Below, piece after piece: positions 1 to 6,337 of a stretch of DNA of 7,321 nt. The DNA is taken from the NCBI GenBank assembly GCA_049276515.1, contig JBASWO010000004.1, positions 1-7,321 on the forward strand. Direction: 5' to 3'. A program made the position numbers and the translations under genes. This DNA is from JAATFY01 sp049276515 (GTDB taxonomy: Bacteria; Pseudomonadota; Alphaproteobacteria; UBA9219). The notes beneath the pieces are model-generated. The model did not search any database. It was not told the DNA's origin and saw only the letters and a program-made list of their open reading frames with translations. Numbering within the stretch: position 1 is the first letter of the stretch; each line of letters starts with the position of its first letter.

Positions 1-232
1 TCACAGTATCGACGGGTTTCTGTGCGGCTTGAATGCCAACAACCACGGCTTCTTGTCCGATATATAAATGGCAAAAACCACCGATCAAGCCCATGCCATA
101 AAGCTGGCCAGCTTTTTCTTCAAAGCGACGGATCAAAAGCATGTCACGGTAGTAGCGCTGCATATCTGAGACGCTATTCACGCTCGACTGATTGGCCGCG
201 ACCGATTGAAATTTAGGCTTGCTGATGAACAT
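1..232 (-). CDS. pdhA: Pyruvate dehydrogenase E1 component, alpha subunit (N-terminal fragment, cut by window edge)
   Basis: The reverse strand reads 77 codons from an ATG at 230-232 without a stop to the window edge. The protein begins MFISKPKFQSVAANQSS, followed by a stretch containing YRDMLLIRRFEEKAGQLYG and GGFCHLYIGQEAVVVGIQAA. This is the characteristic opening of the thiamine diphosphate-dependent E1 alpha subunit, which with E1 beta decarboxylates pyruvate and transfers the acetyl group to the E2 lipoyl domain in the cytoplasm. Only about the first fifth of the usual protein is present, so the ThDP-binding region lies outside. A GGGAG motif at 244-248 lies 11 bases before the ATG, a slightly long but usable Shine-Dalgarno spacing. 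The gene follows eno and ftsB on the same strand, an order common in Alphaproteobacteria, but the 191-base gap suggests its own promoter. A related 2-oxo acid dehydrogenase E1 alpha is the alternative, less likely in this context. Confidence 0.9.
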   Translation of the reverse strand, partial: MFISKPKFQSVAANQSSVNSVSDMQRYYRDMLLIRRFEEKAGQLYGMGLIGGFCHLYIGQEAVVVGIQAAQKPVDTV

Positions 233-347
233 CCCTAATTTTTCTCCCAGCAGGATTGAATCTGTTGCGCAGATTCTCTTTGACGTCTTTTTTCTGATGC
301 ATCAACTAGAACGATTAGCATGGTTTATCAAGCAGGTGTTCTTGGAT

Positions 348-359
348 TCCGCATGCGGA
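348..359. repeat. Perfect 12-base palindrome upstream of pdhA, possible operator
   Basis: TCCGCATGCGGA reads identically on both strands and lies directly downstream of the candidate pdhA -10 box. As RNA it would form only a four-pair stem with a four-base loop and has no T-run, so it is not a good terminator. Its symmetry and position fit a binding site for a dimeric regulator, but no known operator is recognised and a 12-base palindrome can occur by chance. Confidence 0.3.
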
Positions 360-364
360 TTATA
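359..364 (-). promoter_or_regulatory. Possible -10 box of a pdhA promoter
   Basis: The reverse strand carries a perfect TATAAT at 359-364 in the gap between ftsB and pdhA. The matching -35 position is weak: TTAGTT at 16 bases spacing. If used, it would give a leader of roughly 120 bases before the pdhA ATG. The 12-base palindrome at 348-359 would lie at the transcription start. The assignment rests on the -10 box and gene position only. Confidence 0.35.
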
Positions 365-423
365 ATACAGACTTATGGCTAACTAATAATTGCTTTGCGG
401 ATAAAAAATATATTGCATTGCGT

Positions 424-756
424 CTAATTGTTGCGCTGCACAACGCCTGGCTTTTTATCCTGTGGAGTCAGGATGATAATCTCATTGGGTTTTGAGTAGT
501 CCAACATCTCGCGTGATTTTTCATCAAGCAAATCTGGGTCAAGACTTCCTGGGCGCATCAATTGCACGCGGTGAGCCAGCTCTTCCCGTTCTTTTTGTAA
601 TTGATCCAGATTGCCACGAGCTGCTGTGACTTCATTCTGGAGTCGCAGCATAGAGAGCCAGCCACGGTCACCTTGGATCGTGTGATAAAGAAAATAGATC
701 ACAATGAAGGCGCAAACGACAGATATGATTGCGTGCCATGTGCGCCTGGCAATCAT
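424..756 (-). CDS. ftsB: FtsB/DivIC-type septum formation initiator protein
   Basis: This 110-residue protein has the FtsB/DivIC layout: a short basic N-terminus (MIARRTWHA), one transmembrane helix at about residues 9-25, a helical coiled-coil stretch at about 36-66 rich in Q, E, R and L, and a conserved-looking segment around 67-95 (LMRPGSLDPDLLDEKSREML, then YSKPNEIII). FtsB proteins form a complex with FtsL and FtsQ at the division site and help activate septal peptidoglycan synthesis; the helix anchors the protein in the inner membrane with the coiled coil in the periplasm. The ATG starts three bases after the eno stop codon, so translation is probably coupled to eno; no strong Shine-Dalgarno motif is visible. 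The eno-ftsB-pdhA arrangement is widespread in Alphaproteobacteria, which supports the call. No clear intrinsic terminator follows the stop. Confidence 0.88.
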   Translation of the reverse strand: MIARRTWHAIISVVCAFIVIYFLYHTIQGDRGWLSMLRLQNEVTAARGNLDQLQKEREELAHRVQLMRPGSLDPDLLDEKSREMLDYSKPNEIIILTPQDKKPGVVQRNN

Positions 757-759
757 GGC

Positions 760-2037
760 TTACTTCAGCAAAACAGACGGCCCGGCGAAACGCGCAGATT
801 TGCCAAGCTGTTCTTCAATACGGATCAGCTGATTGTATTTTGCAAGACGATCCGAGCGCGCCAAAGATCCCGTTTTAATCTGGCCACAATTTGTCGCCAC
901 AGCCAAATCAGCAATTGTACTGTCTTCCGTTTCGCCTGACCGATGAGACATCACAGCGCGATATCCCGACTTGTGCGCAAGCTCAACAGCTTCCAAGGTT
1001 TCACTCAATGTGCCGATCTGATTGACCTTAACCAAAATGGCATTTGCGAGACCGCGCTGTATGCCTTGAGTAAGACGCGCTGTATTGGTCACAAACAAAT
1101 CATCACCAACAAGCTGAACTTTTTCACCTAAAGCATCAGTGAGCATTTCCCAACCATCAAAATCATCTTCAGACATACCGTCTTCGATCGATACAATAGG
1201 ATAACGCTGACAGAGATCAGCGTAATAACGTACCATTTGATCGGAGCTCAGGACTTTGCGCTCACCCGCTAATTGATAACGCCCTTCCCGGTAAAATTCT
1301 GTAGCCGCGGCATCGAGCGCGAGAACAATATCCTCACCTGGCAAGTAGCCAACTTTTTCACAAGCCCGCATGATAAAGCTGATAGCTTCATCAGCTGAAG
1401 CTAAGTTCGGTGCGAAACCGCCCTCGTCACCAACGCCTGTATTATGATTGACGTCTTTCAGTAATTTCTTCAAAGCATGAAAAATTTCTGCGCCCATCCG
1501 AACCGCATCCGCAATGCTTTCAGCGCCAATGGGCATAATCATAAATTCTTGAATATCAATTGGGTTGTCGGCATGCGCGCCGCCATTGATAATATTCATC
1601 ATGGGCACAGGTAGAAGCGATGCCGCTGGGCCGCCCACATAACGATAAAGAGGTAAGCCCGCAGAAGCAGCGGCGGCCTTAGCTACAGCAAGACTGACAC
1701 CCAATATGGCATTAGCACCAAGGCGCGATTTATTGGGCGTACCATCCAATTCGATCATGGTGCTATCGATAGAAATCTGATCGTCAGCATTCATACCAAT
1801 AATGGCATCTGAGATTTCTTCATTCACAGCTTCTACAGCTCGCAAAACACCTTTACCGCCGTAACGCGTTGTATCACCATCGCGCAACTCCACAGCTTCG
1901 TGTGCGCCCGTTGATGCACCTGATGGAACAGCAGCACGACCGAAGCTACCGTTTTCAAGTAATACATCGACTTCAACCGTAGGATTTCCGCGGCTATCAA
2001 GAATTTCGCGACTGCGAAGTGAGGCTATTTGGGACAT
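760..2037 (-). CDS. eno: Enolase (phosphopyruvate hydratase)
   Basis: Enolase converts 2-phosphoglycerate to phosphoenolpyruvate in glycolysis and the reverse in gluconeogenesis, using magnesium, in the cytoplasm. The 425-residue product is full length. It opens with REILDSRGNPTVEV and has the SGASTG loop (39-44). Family active-site segments are present: QEF with E164, GDEGG with E205 (general acid), metal ligands D242 (LALDAA), E285 (SIEDGM) and D312 (LVGDD), K337 (general base, LVKVNQ), the SHRSGE loop with H365-R366-S367, and K388 (IKTGSL). I chose the ATG at 2035-2037; an in-frame GTG six bases upstream (2041-2043) would add only two residues, and the family usually begins about here. A weak AGAG lies seven bases before the ATG. 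The gene is first of an eno-ftsB unit and is divergent from the small ORF at 2110. Confidence 0.97.
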   Translation of the reverse strand: MSQIASLRSREILDSRGNPTVEVDVLLENGSFGRAAVPSGASTGAHEAVELRDGDTTRYGGKGVLRAVEAVNEEISDAIIGMNADDQISIDSTMIELDGTPNKSRLGANAILGVSLAVAKAAAASAGLPLYRYVGGPAASLLPVPMMNIINGGAHADNPIDIQEFMIMPIGAESIADAVRMGAEIFHALKKLLKDVNHNTGVGDEGGFAPNLASADEAISFIMRACEKVGYLPGEDIVLALDAAATEFYREGRYQLAGERKVLSSDQMVRYYADLCQRYPIVSIEDGMSEDDFDGWEMLTDALGEKVQLVGDDLFVTNTARLTQGIQRGLANAILVKVNQIGTLSETLEAVELAHKSGYRAVMSHRSGETEDSTIADLAVATNCGQIKTGSLARSDRLAKYNQLIRIEEQLGKSARFAGPSVLLK

Positions 2038-2076
2038 GATCACTCTGTGCTAAGTAAGGTGCGTTAAAGTTTAAAG

Positions 2077-2105
2077 ACAATATTGCAGAATTAAAAGAAA
2101 AACAA
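2077..2105 (-). promoter_or_regulatory. Candidate eno promoter
   Basis: On the reverse strand, TTGTTT (2100-2105) is followed after exactly 17 bases by TATTGT (2077-2082). This gives three of six and four of six matches to the vegetative -35 and -10 consensus. Transcription would start near 2070, leaving a leader of about 33 bases before the eno ATG. The -35 box is only five bases from the ATG of the divergent small ORF. The match is moderate and other A+T-rich hexamers occur nearby. Confidence 0.35.
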
Positions 2106-2109
2106 ATCC

Positions 2110-2385
2110 ATGGATATTGCGCTCAGCCACCCCAAAAGTGCCCTAAAAGGCTTTCATCCACGAGCCTTTTTACCTGAAGCCCGGGGCGAAGTTTGTCAGC
2201 GTGAGCCCAAAGCTGAAAAGCCTTCCGAGCCCCTCCCTCAACCGATAGAATCAACTCCTTATAGAAGGCATACGCTTTGGAAGTGTACGGTTGCAGAAGG
2301 CACCTCTTTTGTAAGTGCTCCCGGCCAATATGACATCAATTTTAAAGATGGTAAGTATTTCTTCGACGAGCCCACACCCCGTTAA
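2110..2385 (+). CDS. Small hypothetical protein upstream of ribD
   Basis: A 91-codon reading frame runs from ATG (2110) to TAA (2383-2385), ending 45 bases before ribD. I do not recognise the protein. It is polar, with a proline- and charge-rich middle (about 23-50, including KAEKPSEPLPQPIESTP) and a more structured-looking end (WKCTVAEGTSFVSAPGQYDI, then a lysine-, aspartate- and aromatic-rich tail). It has no signal peptide or membrane segment and two cysteines (29 and 59). No good Shine-Dalgarno motif precedes the ATG; the upstream sequence is A-rich (AAAAGAAAAAC). The frame shares the ribD strand and its codons look ordinary, so it may be a real first gene of that unit. Against it, a terminator-like hairpin sits inside its 5' part, and it could be untranslated leader. 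An overlapping reverse-strand frame (2251-2451) looks like a shadow. Without it, 2038-2430 has no gene. Confidence 0.45.
   Translation: MDIALSHPKSALKGFHPRAFLPEARGEVCQREPKAEKPSEPLPQPIESTPYRRHTLWKCTVAEGTSFVSAPGQYDINFKDGKYFFDEPTPR
2145..2171 (+). terminator. Terminator-like hairpin inside the ribD leader region
   Basis: AAAAGGCT (2145-2152) and AGCCTTTT (2163-2170) form a perfect eight-pair stem around a ten-base loop, and the right arm runs into five T residues (2167-2171). This resembles a rho-independent terminator of the A-tract/U-tract kind. Only three of the eight pairs are G-C, so it is weak. Because the arms are A-rich and T-rich, it could act in either direction. It lies within codons 12-21 of the small ORF at 2110-2385, which is unusual for a simple end-of-gene terminator. 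Confidence 0.35.
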
Positions 2386-2430
2386 TACGCCCCGCTTTCT
2401 TAAAAGCAAAATTAAGCGTAAGAAAACCTC

Positions 2431-3402
2431 ATGTTTGATATTCCCATGCAATTGGCTTGCGCAGAAGCGCGCAAATATCTTGGCGCCACTTCGCCCAACC
2501 CACCAGTAGGCGCGGTTGCTCTCGATGCAAATGGAACAATATTAGCTACCGCGGCACATAGACGTGCCGGCGATGATCATGCTGAAGCTGCCCTTCTCAA
2601 AATATGCCGTGAGAAAAATCTACTGAAAGACGTGCATACGCTTTGTGTGACGCTTGAGCCCTGCAATCATCATGGACGCACACCCCCCTGCACCGACGCG
2701 ATTATTGAAGCGGGTATTAAGCGTGTTGTCATTGGTGCACGCGATCCCAACCCAAAAGTTAAAGGTGGGGGAATTGAAACGTTAAAGGAGACCGGGATTG
2801 AAATTATTTGCGGCGTTAATGAAAATGAATGCCAGCAACTTATTCATGTTTTTAGTTATCACGCGACGACAGGTAAGCCTTGGATCACGATTAAGCGCGC
2901 CATTAATCGTGATGGCACTATGATACCGATCTCAGGGCAAAAAACTTTTACATCACAATCCTCATTACTTTTGGCACACAGGTTGCGTAAGAAAGCTGAT
3001 GCGATCCTAACGGGTAGCGGCACTATAGTTAAAGACGATCCACTCTTTACCGTGCGTCATATTGCCGATTACCCCAATAAAAAGCGCATTTTGGCAATTA
3101 TGGATCTAGACAATAAAGTTCCAAACGACTACATAAAAGCCGCCGAGCAACGCGGCTTTAAGGTGTCTGTTTACAAAGATGTTAAAACTGCGATTGACGA
3201 TTTAACAAATAAAGGTGTGCAAGATATATTAGTTGAGGCTGGTCCCAGCCTGTCACAGGCGATGTTTGACTACCATTTTTGGAACATCTCTGTTACAATA
3301 CAGCAAGCTGATCCCGATAAGATCACCGTTGAATTCAACCCAAGCGAACCGCTGCCGTTTAAAAAAGACAGCTTCTCTTGGGATTATTTTTTGCCCGCTT
3401 AA
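2431..3402 (+). CDS. ribD: Bifunctional riboflavin biosynthesis protein RibD (deaminase/reductase)
   Basis: RibD deaminates the pyrimidine formed after GTP ring opening and then reduces its ribosyl side chain with NADPH, the second and third steps of riboflavin synthesis. The N-terminal deaminase domain (about 1-145) is typical: TSPNPPVGAV (20-29), HAE with zinc ligand H50 and catalytic E52, and the zinc motif LEPCNHHGRTPPC with C78 and C87, then ARDPNPKVKGGGI. The reductase domain (about 148-323) shows WITIKRAINRDG, RLRKKADAILTGSGTIVKDD and DILVEAGPSL. The protein has 323 residues, against roughly 360-370 for many RibD proteins. The end after residue 275 does not resemble the usual reductase tail, and EAG replaces the common EGG. 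The ATG at 2431 places the deaminase start correctly; the Shine-Dalgarno motif is poor. ribA follows 13 bases downstream, so the two are probably co-transcribed. No FMN riboswitch is visible upstream. Confidence 0.93.
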   Translation: MFDIPMQLACAEARKYLGATSPNPPVGAVALDANGTILATAAHRRAGDDHAEAALLKICREKNLLKDVHTLCVTLEPCNHHGRTPPCTDAIIEAGIKRVVIGARDPNPKVKGGGIETLKETGIEIICGVNENECQQLIHVFSYHATTGKPWITIKRAINRDGTMIPISGQKTFTSQSSLLLAHRLRKKADAILTGSGTIVKDDPLFTVRHIADYPNKKRILAIMDLDNKVPNDYIKAAEQRGFKVSVYKDVKTAIDDLTNKGVQDILVEAGPSLSQAMFDYHFWNISVTIQQADPDKITVEFNPSEPLPFKKDSFSWDYFLPA

Positions 3403-3415
3403 GAACCAAGGTTTC

Positions 3416-4051
3416 ATGGCAATAGAATACACAGCGACATCCAATTTGCCGACGCGTTATGGCGATTTTCGTATGCAAGTTTTCACCGATGAAAACGGCA
3501 CGGAACATATGGCTTTGGCCATTGGCGTTGTAAGCGATGATAATCTTGTGCGCATACATTCAGAATGCGCCACAGGCGATATTCTCGGATCCATGCGGTG
3601 TGACTGCCGCGATCAGCTCGAACAAGCTTTAGAAAAAATCAGCGATGCTGGACATGGTTTATTGATTTATTTACGTGGCCATGAAGGGCGCGGTATTGGC
3701 CTCGCCAACAAAATCAAAGCCTATGCTTTGCAAGATCAAGGGCTCGATACAGTTGAAGCTAATGTAAAGCTTGGCTTTGCACCCGATCAGCGTGACTACA
3801 GCCCTGCTATTGCTATTTTGCAGCATTTTGGCTTGTCGCAGGTTAAGTTGCTCACCAATAACCGTCATAAAATTAAAGCTCTTGAAGAAGCTGGTATCAA
3901 AGTCAGTGAACATGTCTCACTGTGGACGGCGACAAACCCTTATAATGCCCATTATGTCGATACAAAACGCAAGCGTATGGGGCACATCTCACCAGCTACC
4001 AACCAACGTAGTGACAGCGCAGAACAGCCTGTGCGCATGAAGCGGGTATAG
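3416..4051 (+). CDS. ribA: GTP cyclohydrolase II
   Basis: GTP cyclohydrolase II hydrolyses GTP to 2,5-diamino-6-ribosylamino-4(3H)-pyrimidinone phosphate, formate and pyrophosphate, the first committed step of riboflavin synthesis and the source of the RibD substrate. The 211-residue protein carries the zinc cysteines C51, C62 and C64 (SECATGD, then RCDC), the GTP-binding loop RGHEGRGIGL (87-96), KIKAYALQDQGLDTVEAN with Y103, and DQRDY with R126 aligned to the catalytic arginine of the E. coli enzyme. LLTNNRHKIKAL and a VDTKRKRMGH tail complete the family pattern. The reading frame stays open upstream to 3233 inside ribD, but homology begins at MAIEYTATSNLPTRYG, so the ATG at 3416 is the start; AAGG lies four bases before it. 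It is a stand-alone cyclohydrolase, not a RibBA fusion. A polar C-terminal tail of about 20 residues follows the conserved part. Confidence 0.95.
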   Translation: MAIEYTATSNLPTRYGDFRMQVFTDENGTEHMALAIGVVSDDNLVRIHSECATGDILGSMRCDCRDQLEQALEKISDAGHGLLIYLRGHEGRGIGLANKIKAYALQDQGLDTVEANVKLGFAPDQRDYSPAIAILQHFGLSQVKLLTNNRHKIKALEEAGIKVSEHVSLWTATNPYNAHYVDTKRKRMGHISPATNQRSDSAEQPVRMKRV

Positions 4052-4116
4052 TTAAATTAACTTTGCTTACGTTCTCGCAAGTAATTCCCATCTACTTTCA
4101 TACCCCCTCGATACTG

Positions 4117-4122
4117 TATAAT
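4117..4122 (+). promoter_or_regulatory. Candidate -10 box for the exported-protein gene
   Basis: A perfect TATAAT at 4117-4122 lies in the 102-base gap after ribA, 31 bases before the next ATG, so a transcript would have a leader of about 25 bases. The -35 region is weak (CTTTCA at 16 bases spacing). It suggests that the exported-protein gene at 4154 can be expressed separately from ribD-ribA. Confidence 0.4.
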
Positions 4123-4153
4123 CGCGTCAGTTAAATATTATCCGGGATTTATT

Positions 4154-4642
4154 ATGCCTAGATCAAAGCATTCTTTTCAAACGGGCCTTGCTCTCTCTTT
4201 AGCTCTGGGTTTCAGCGCGCTTCCTAGCGTCGCTCAAACAGCTGAAACTGCCAATATCGATAGTCACCATGCTGTTCTTGTCATCAAAAATCCAAGTGAA
4301 AACAAAAAAATTCCGGATGGCCTCGGTGGTACAATGTACTCATTGCCTCACATTTCTTATTCCAACATCGCCGTTAAAGTCGAAATGGGTCCCTTTTCAG
4401 CTTATTTAAATGGCGGCGATGGCCCCTTCATCGCACAGCGTCGTAGCACGAGCCCAACACTTACACGCGAACAATTTACGCAAACACTTCGCAACCTTTG
4501 TAGCCCCGTAAACAAGCTGGATGTTACAGTTGATCCTGAAGTTAAAGATCTTGCAGATGAGATGGATCGTCTTTGCATCGGATCTTTTGGTCGAAACGCT
4601 ACGGCTCATCCAGCGGCAAAATCCGCGGGATTAACACCCTAA
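4154..4642 (+). CDS. Predicted exported protein of unknown function
   Basis: The 162-residue product starts with a clear Sec signal peptide: basic residues (MPRSKH), a hydrophobic core at about 10-24 (TGLALSLALGFSALP) and a likely signal peptidase I site after SVA at residue 27. The mature protein would be about 135 residues and periplasmic or secreted. I do not recognise a family. Visible features are a strand-like HHAVLVIKNPS segment, a glycine-rich stretch (DGLGGTMYSLP), VEMGPFSAYLNGGDGPF, then a charged helical C-terminal part with two cysteines, C116 (LRNLCSP) and C141 (DRLCIGSFG), which could form a disulfide after export. There is no lipobox and no second membrane segment. GGGA lies about seven bases before the ATG. 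It is on the ribA strand but 102 bases away with its own candidate -10 box. It converges on pyrG with 14 bases between stops. Gene status is fairly sure; function is unknown. Confidence 0.82.
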   Translation: MPRSKHSFQTGLALSLALGFSALPSVAQTAETANIDSHHAVLVIKNPSENKKIPDGLGGTMYSLPHISYSNIAVKVEMGPFSAYLNGGDGPFIAQRRSTSPTLTREQFTQTLRNLCSPVNKLDVTVDPEVKDLADEMDRLCIGSFGRNATAHPAAKSAGLTP

Positions 4643-4656
4643 TCTCAACATTTAAA

Positions 4657-6288
4657 TTATACGAGCCGACTTTGTTGCACTGCTGCTGTAATAAAGGAGC
4701 GGAACAGCGGATGCGGATCCAAAGGTTTTGACTTCAATTCTGGATGGAATTGAACGCCAATGAACCAGGGATGATCTTTGCGTTCAACGATCTCTGGCAG
4801 CTGACCATCAGGCGATAGGCCGCTGAAGACAAGACCAGCTTTTTCTAACTTATCTTTGAAATTGATATTCACTTCATAGCGATGGCGATGACGTTCACTG
4901 ATATTATCGCTGCCGTAAATCTCGCGAACCTTGCTACCCTTAGTAAGAATGCACGGATAAGCACCAAGACGCATGGTACCACCAAGATCCCCATCTGATT
5001 TACGGACTTCGAGTTGATTACCCTTCGTCCATTCCGTCATCAGACCGACTACAGCATTATCACTTGCGCCAAATTCGCTAGAGGTTGCCTTAGGCATACC
5101 ACCCAAATGGCGCGCTGCTTCAATGACAGCCATCTGCATGCCAAAACAGATACCGAAATAAGGAATATTTTTCTCACGCGCGAATTGTGCTGCACGGATC
5201 TTACCTTCCGTTCCACGCTCACCAAATCCACCTGGAACCAAAATACCGTTGACGTTCTCCAAATGACTGACGGCGTCCTTGCCTTCAAATACCTGGCTAT
5301 CAATCCATTTCAGTTTCACTTTTACTTTATTAGCCAAACCGCCATGCGCTAAAGCTTCACTCAGTGACTTATAGCTATCCAAAAGACTTGTGTATTTACC
5401 AACAACGGCAATTGTAACTTCGCCTTCAGGTTCACGCACAGTTTGGACAATATCGCGCCATGGTTTCAAATCGGGCGGACGGTTAGCAGGCAGATTGAAA
5501 TAACGAATAACCTGCTCATCAAAGCCTTGTTGATGATAGCTGCCAGGAACATCGTAAATGGTATCCACATCAAGCGCGGCAATAACGCGCTCTTGCTTGA
5601 TGTTACAGAAAAGCCCGATTTTCTTGCGCTCACCCTCAGGTATAGCTTGCTCTGCACGGCAGAGTAAAATTTCGGGCTGAATACCGACACTCAACAGCTC
5701 TTTGACAGAATGCTGTGTGGGTTTGGTTTTTAATTCGCCGGCCGTTTTAATGTAGGGCAAGAGTGTGACATGAATATAGAGTGAGCGCTCTTTGCCAAGC
5801 TCGTTACCTAATTGGCGAATAGCCTCAAGAAACGGCAAGCTTTCAATATCGCCGACGGTGCCGCCAATTTCACAAAGGCAAAAATCTTCATCGCTTAAAT
5901 CACCGCGTACAAATTCTTTGATCGCGTCGGTGACATGCGGAATGACCTGAACCGTGGCGCCGAGATAATCGCCGCGGCGCTCTTTAGCAATAACAGTTGA
6001 ATAGATACGGCCAGTTGTGACGTTATCACTTTGGCGCGAGGCAACCCCTGTGAAGCGCTCGTAATGACCTAAATCAAGATCCGTTTCAGCACCATCATCG
6101 GTGACATAAACTTCACCATGCTGCGTTGGACTCATGGTGCCAGGATCGACGTTCAGATAAGGATCCAGTTTACGAAGACGAACTTTATAGCCACGCGCCT
6201 GCAGGAGAGCTCCGAGTGCTGAGGAAGCGATACCTTTGCCGAGAGACGACACCACACCACCCGTAATAAAAATAAAGCGTGTTGCCAT
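4657..6288 (-). CDS. pyrG: CTP synthase (glutamine-hydrolysing)
   Basis: CTP synthase makes CTP from UTP, ATP and ammonia released from glutamine, the last step of pyrimidine nucleotide synthesis. The 543-residue protein is full length. The synthase domain (about 1-270) has FITGGVVSSLGKG (7-19) for ATP binding, KLDPYLNVDPGTMSP (40-54), HGEVYVTDDGAETDLDLGHY with the magnesium acidic residue D70, and CEIGGTVGDIES (139-150). The class I glutamine amidotransferase domain (about 291-543) has VPGGFGERG, the nucleophile C381 in GICFGMQ, and the triad partners H515 and E517 in QFHPE. The ATG at 6286-6288 gives the standard family N-terminus (MATRFIFITGG); GAGGG lies about 11 bases before it. The gene follows secG by 49 bases, the usual alphaproteobacterial secG-pyrG pairing, and probably shares its transcript. 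No strong terminator is visible after the stop. Confidence 0.98.
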   Translation of the reverse strand: MATRFIFITGGVVSSLGKGIASSALGALLQARGYKVRLRKLDPYLNVDPGTMSPTQHGEVYVTDDGAETDLDLGHYERFTGVASRQSDNVTTGRIYSTVIAKERRGDYLGATVQVIPHVTDAIKEFVRGDLSDEDFCLCEIGGTVGDIESLPFLEAIRQLGNELGKERSLYIHVTLLPYIKTAGELKTKPTQHSVKELLSVGIQPEILLCRAEQAIPEGERKKIGLFCNIKQERVIAALDVDTIYDVPGSYHQQGFDEQVIRYFNLPANRPPDLKPWRDIVQTVREPEGEVTIAVVGKYTSLLDSYKSLSEALAHGGLANKVKVKLKWIDSQVFEGKDAVSHLENVNGILVPGGFGERGTEGKIRAAQFAREKNIPYFGICFGMQMAVIEAARHLGGMPKATSSEFGASDNAVVGLMTEWTKGNQLEVRKSDGDLGGTMRLGAYPCILTKGSKVREIYGSDNISERHRHRYEVNINFKDKLEKAGLVFSGLSPDGQLPEIVERKDHPWFIGVQFHPELKSKPLDPHPLFRSFITAAVQQSRLV

Positions 6289-6337
6289 ACTTAAAAAGAC
6301 CCTCTCACTCGTGTTTTATCGTATCAATCCTCGTTGT

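Noticed and set aside
22..216. Plus-strand ORF of 64 codons at the left edge
   Set aside because: It is antisense to the clear pdhA N-terminal fragment.
601..939. Plus-strand ORF of 112 codons across the eno-ftsB junction
   Set aside because: It is antisense to two well-supported genes and its product, with scattered cysteines and arginines, looks like a shadow frame.
2041..2430. FMN riboswitch (RFN element) upstream of ribD
   Set aside because: I looked for the conserved FMN-aptamer segments and multi-helix layout and saw none; only a simple hairpin is present.
2251..2451. Minus-strand ORF of 66 codons between ribD and the small leader ORF
   Set aside because: It overlaps the start of ribD and the plus-strand small ORF, and has no start signal or recognisable domain.
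3233..3415. Longer ribA start inside ribD
   Set aside because: The extra 61 residues overlap ribD in another frame and look unlike any GTP cyclohydrolase II; family similarity begins at the ATG at 3416.
4066..4085. CTTACG/CGCAAG imperfect hairpin after ribA as terminator
   Set aside because: It contains a mismatch, has a short stem and lacks a T-run on the plus strand.
4620..4632. AATCC-GCG-GGATT hairpin as pyrG terminator
   Set aside because: The stem has five pairs with a three-base loop and no real T-run, and it lies inside the exported-protein gene; too weak to call.
5014..5352. Plus-strand ORF of 112 codons inside pyrG
   Set aside because: It lies wholly antisense to a full-length, well-conserved CTP synthase and has no recognisable features.
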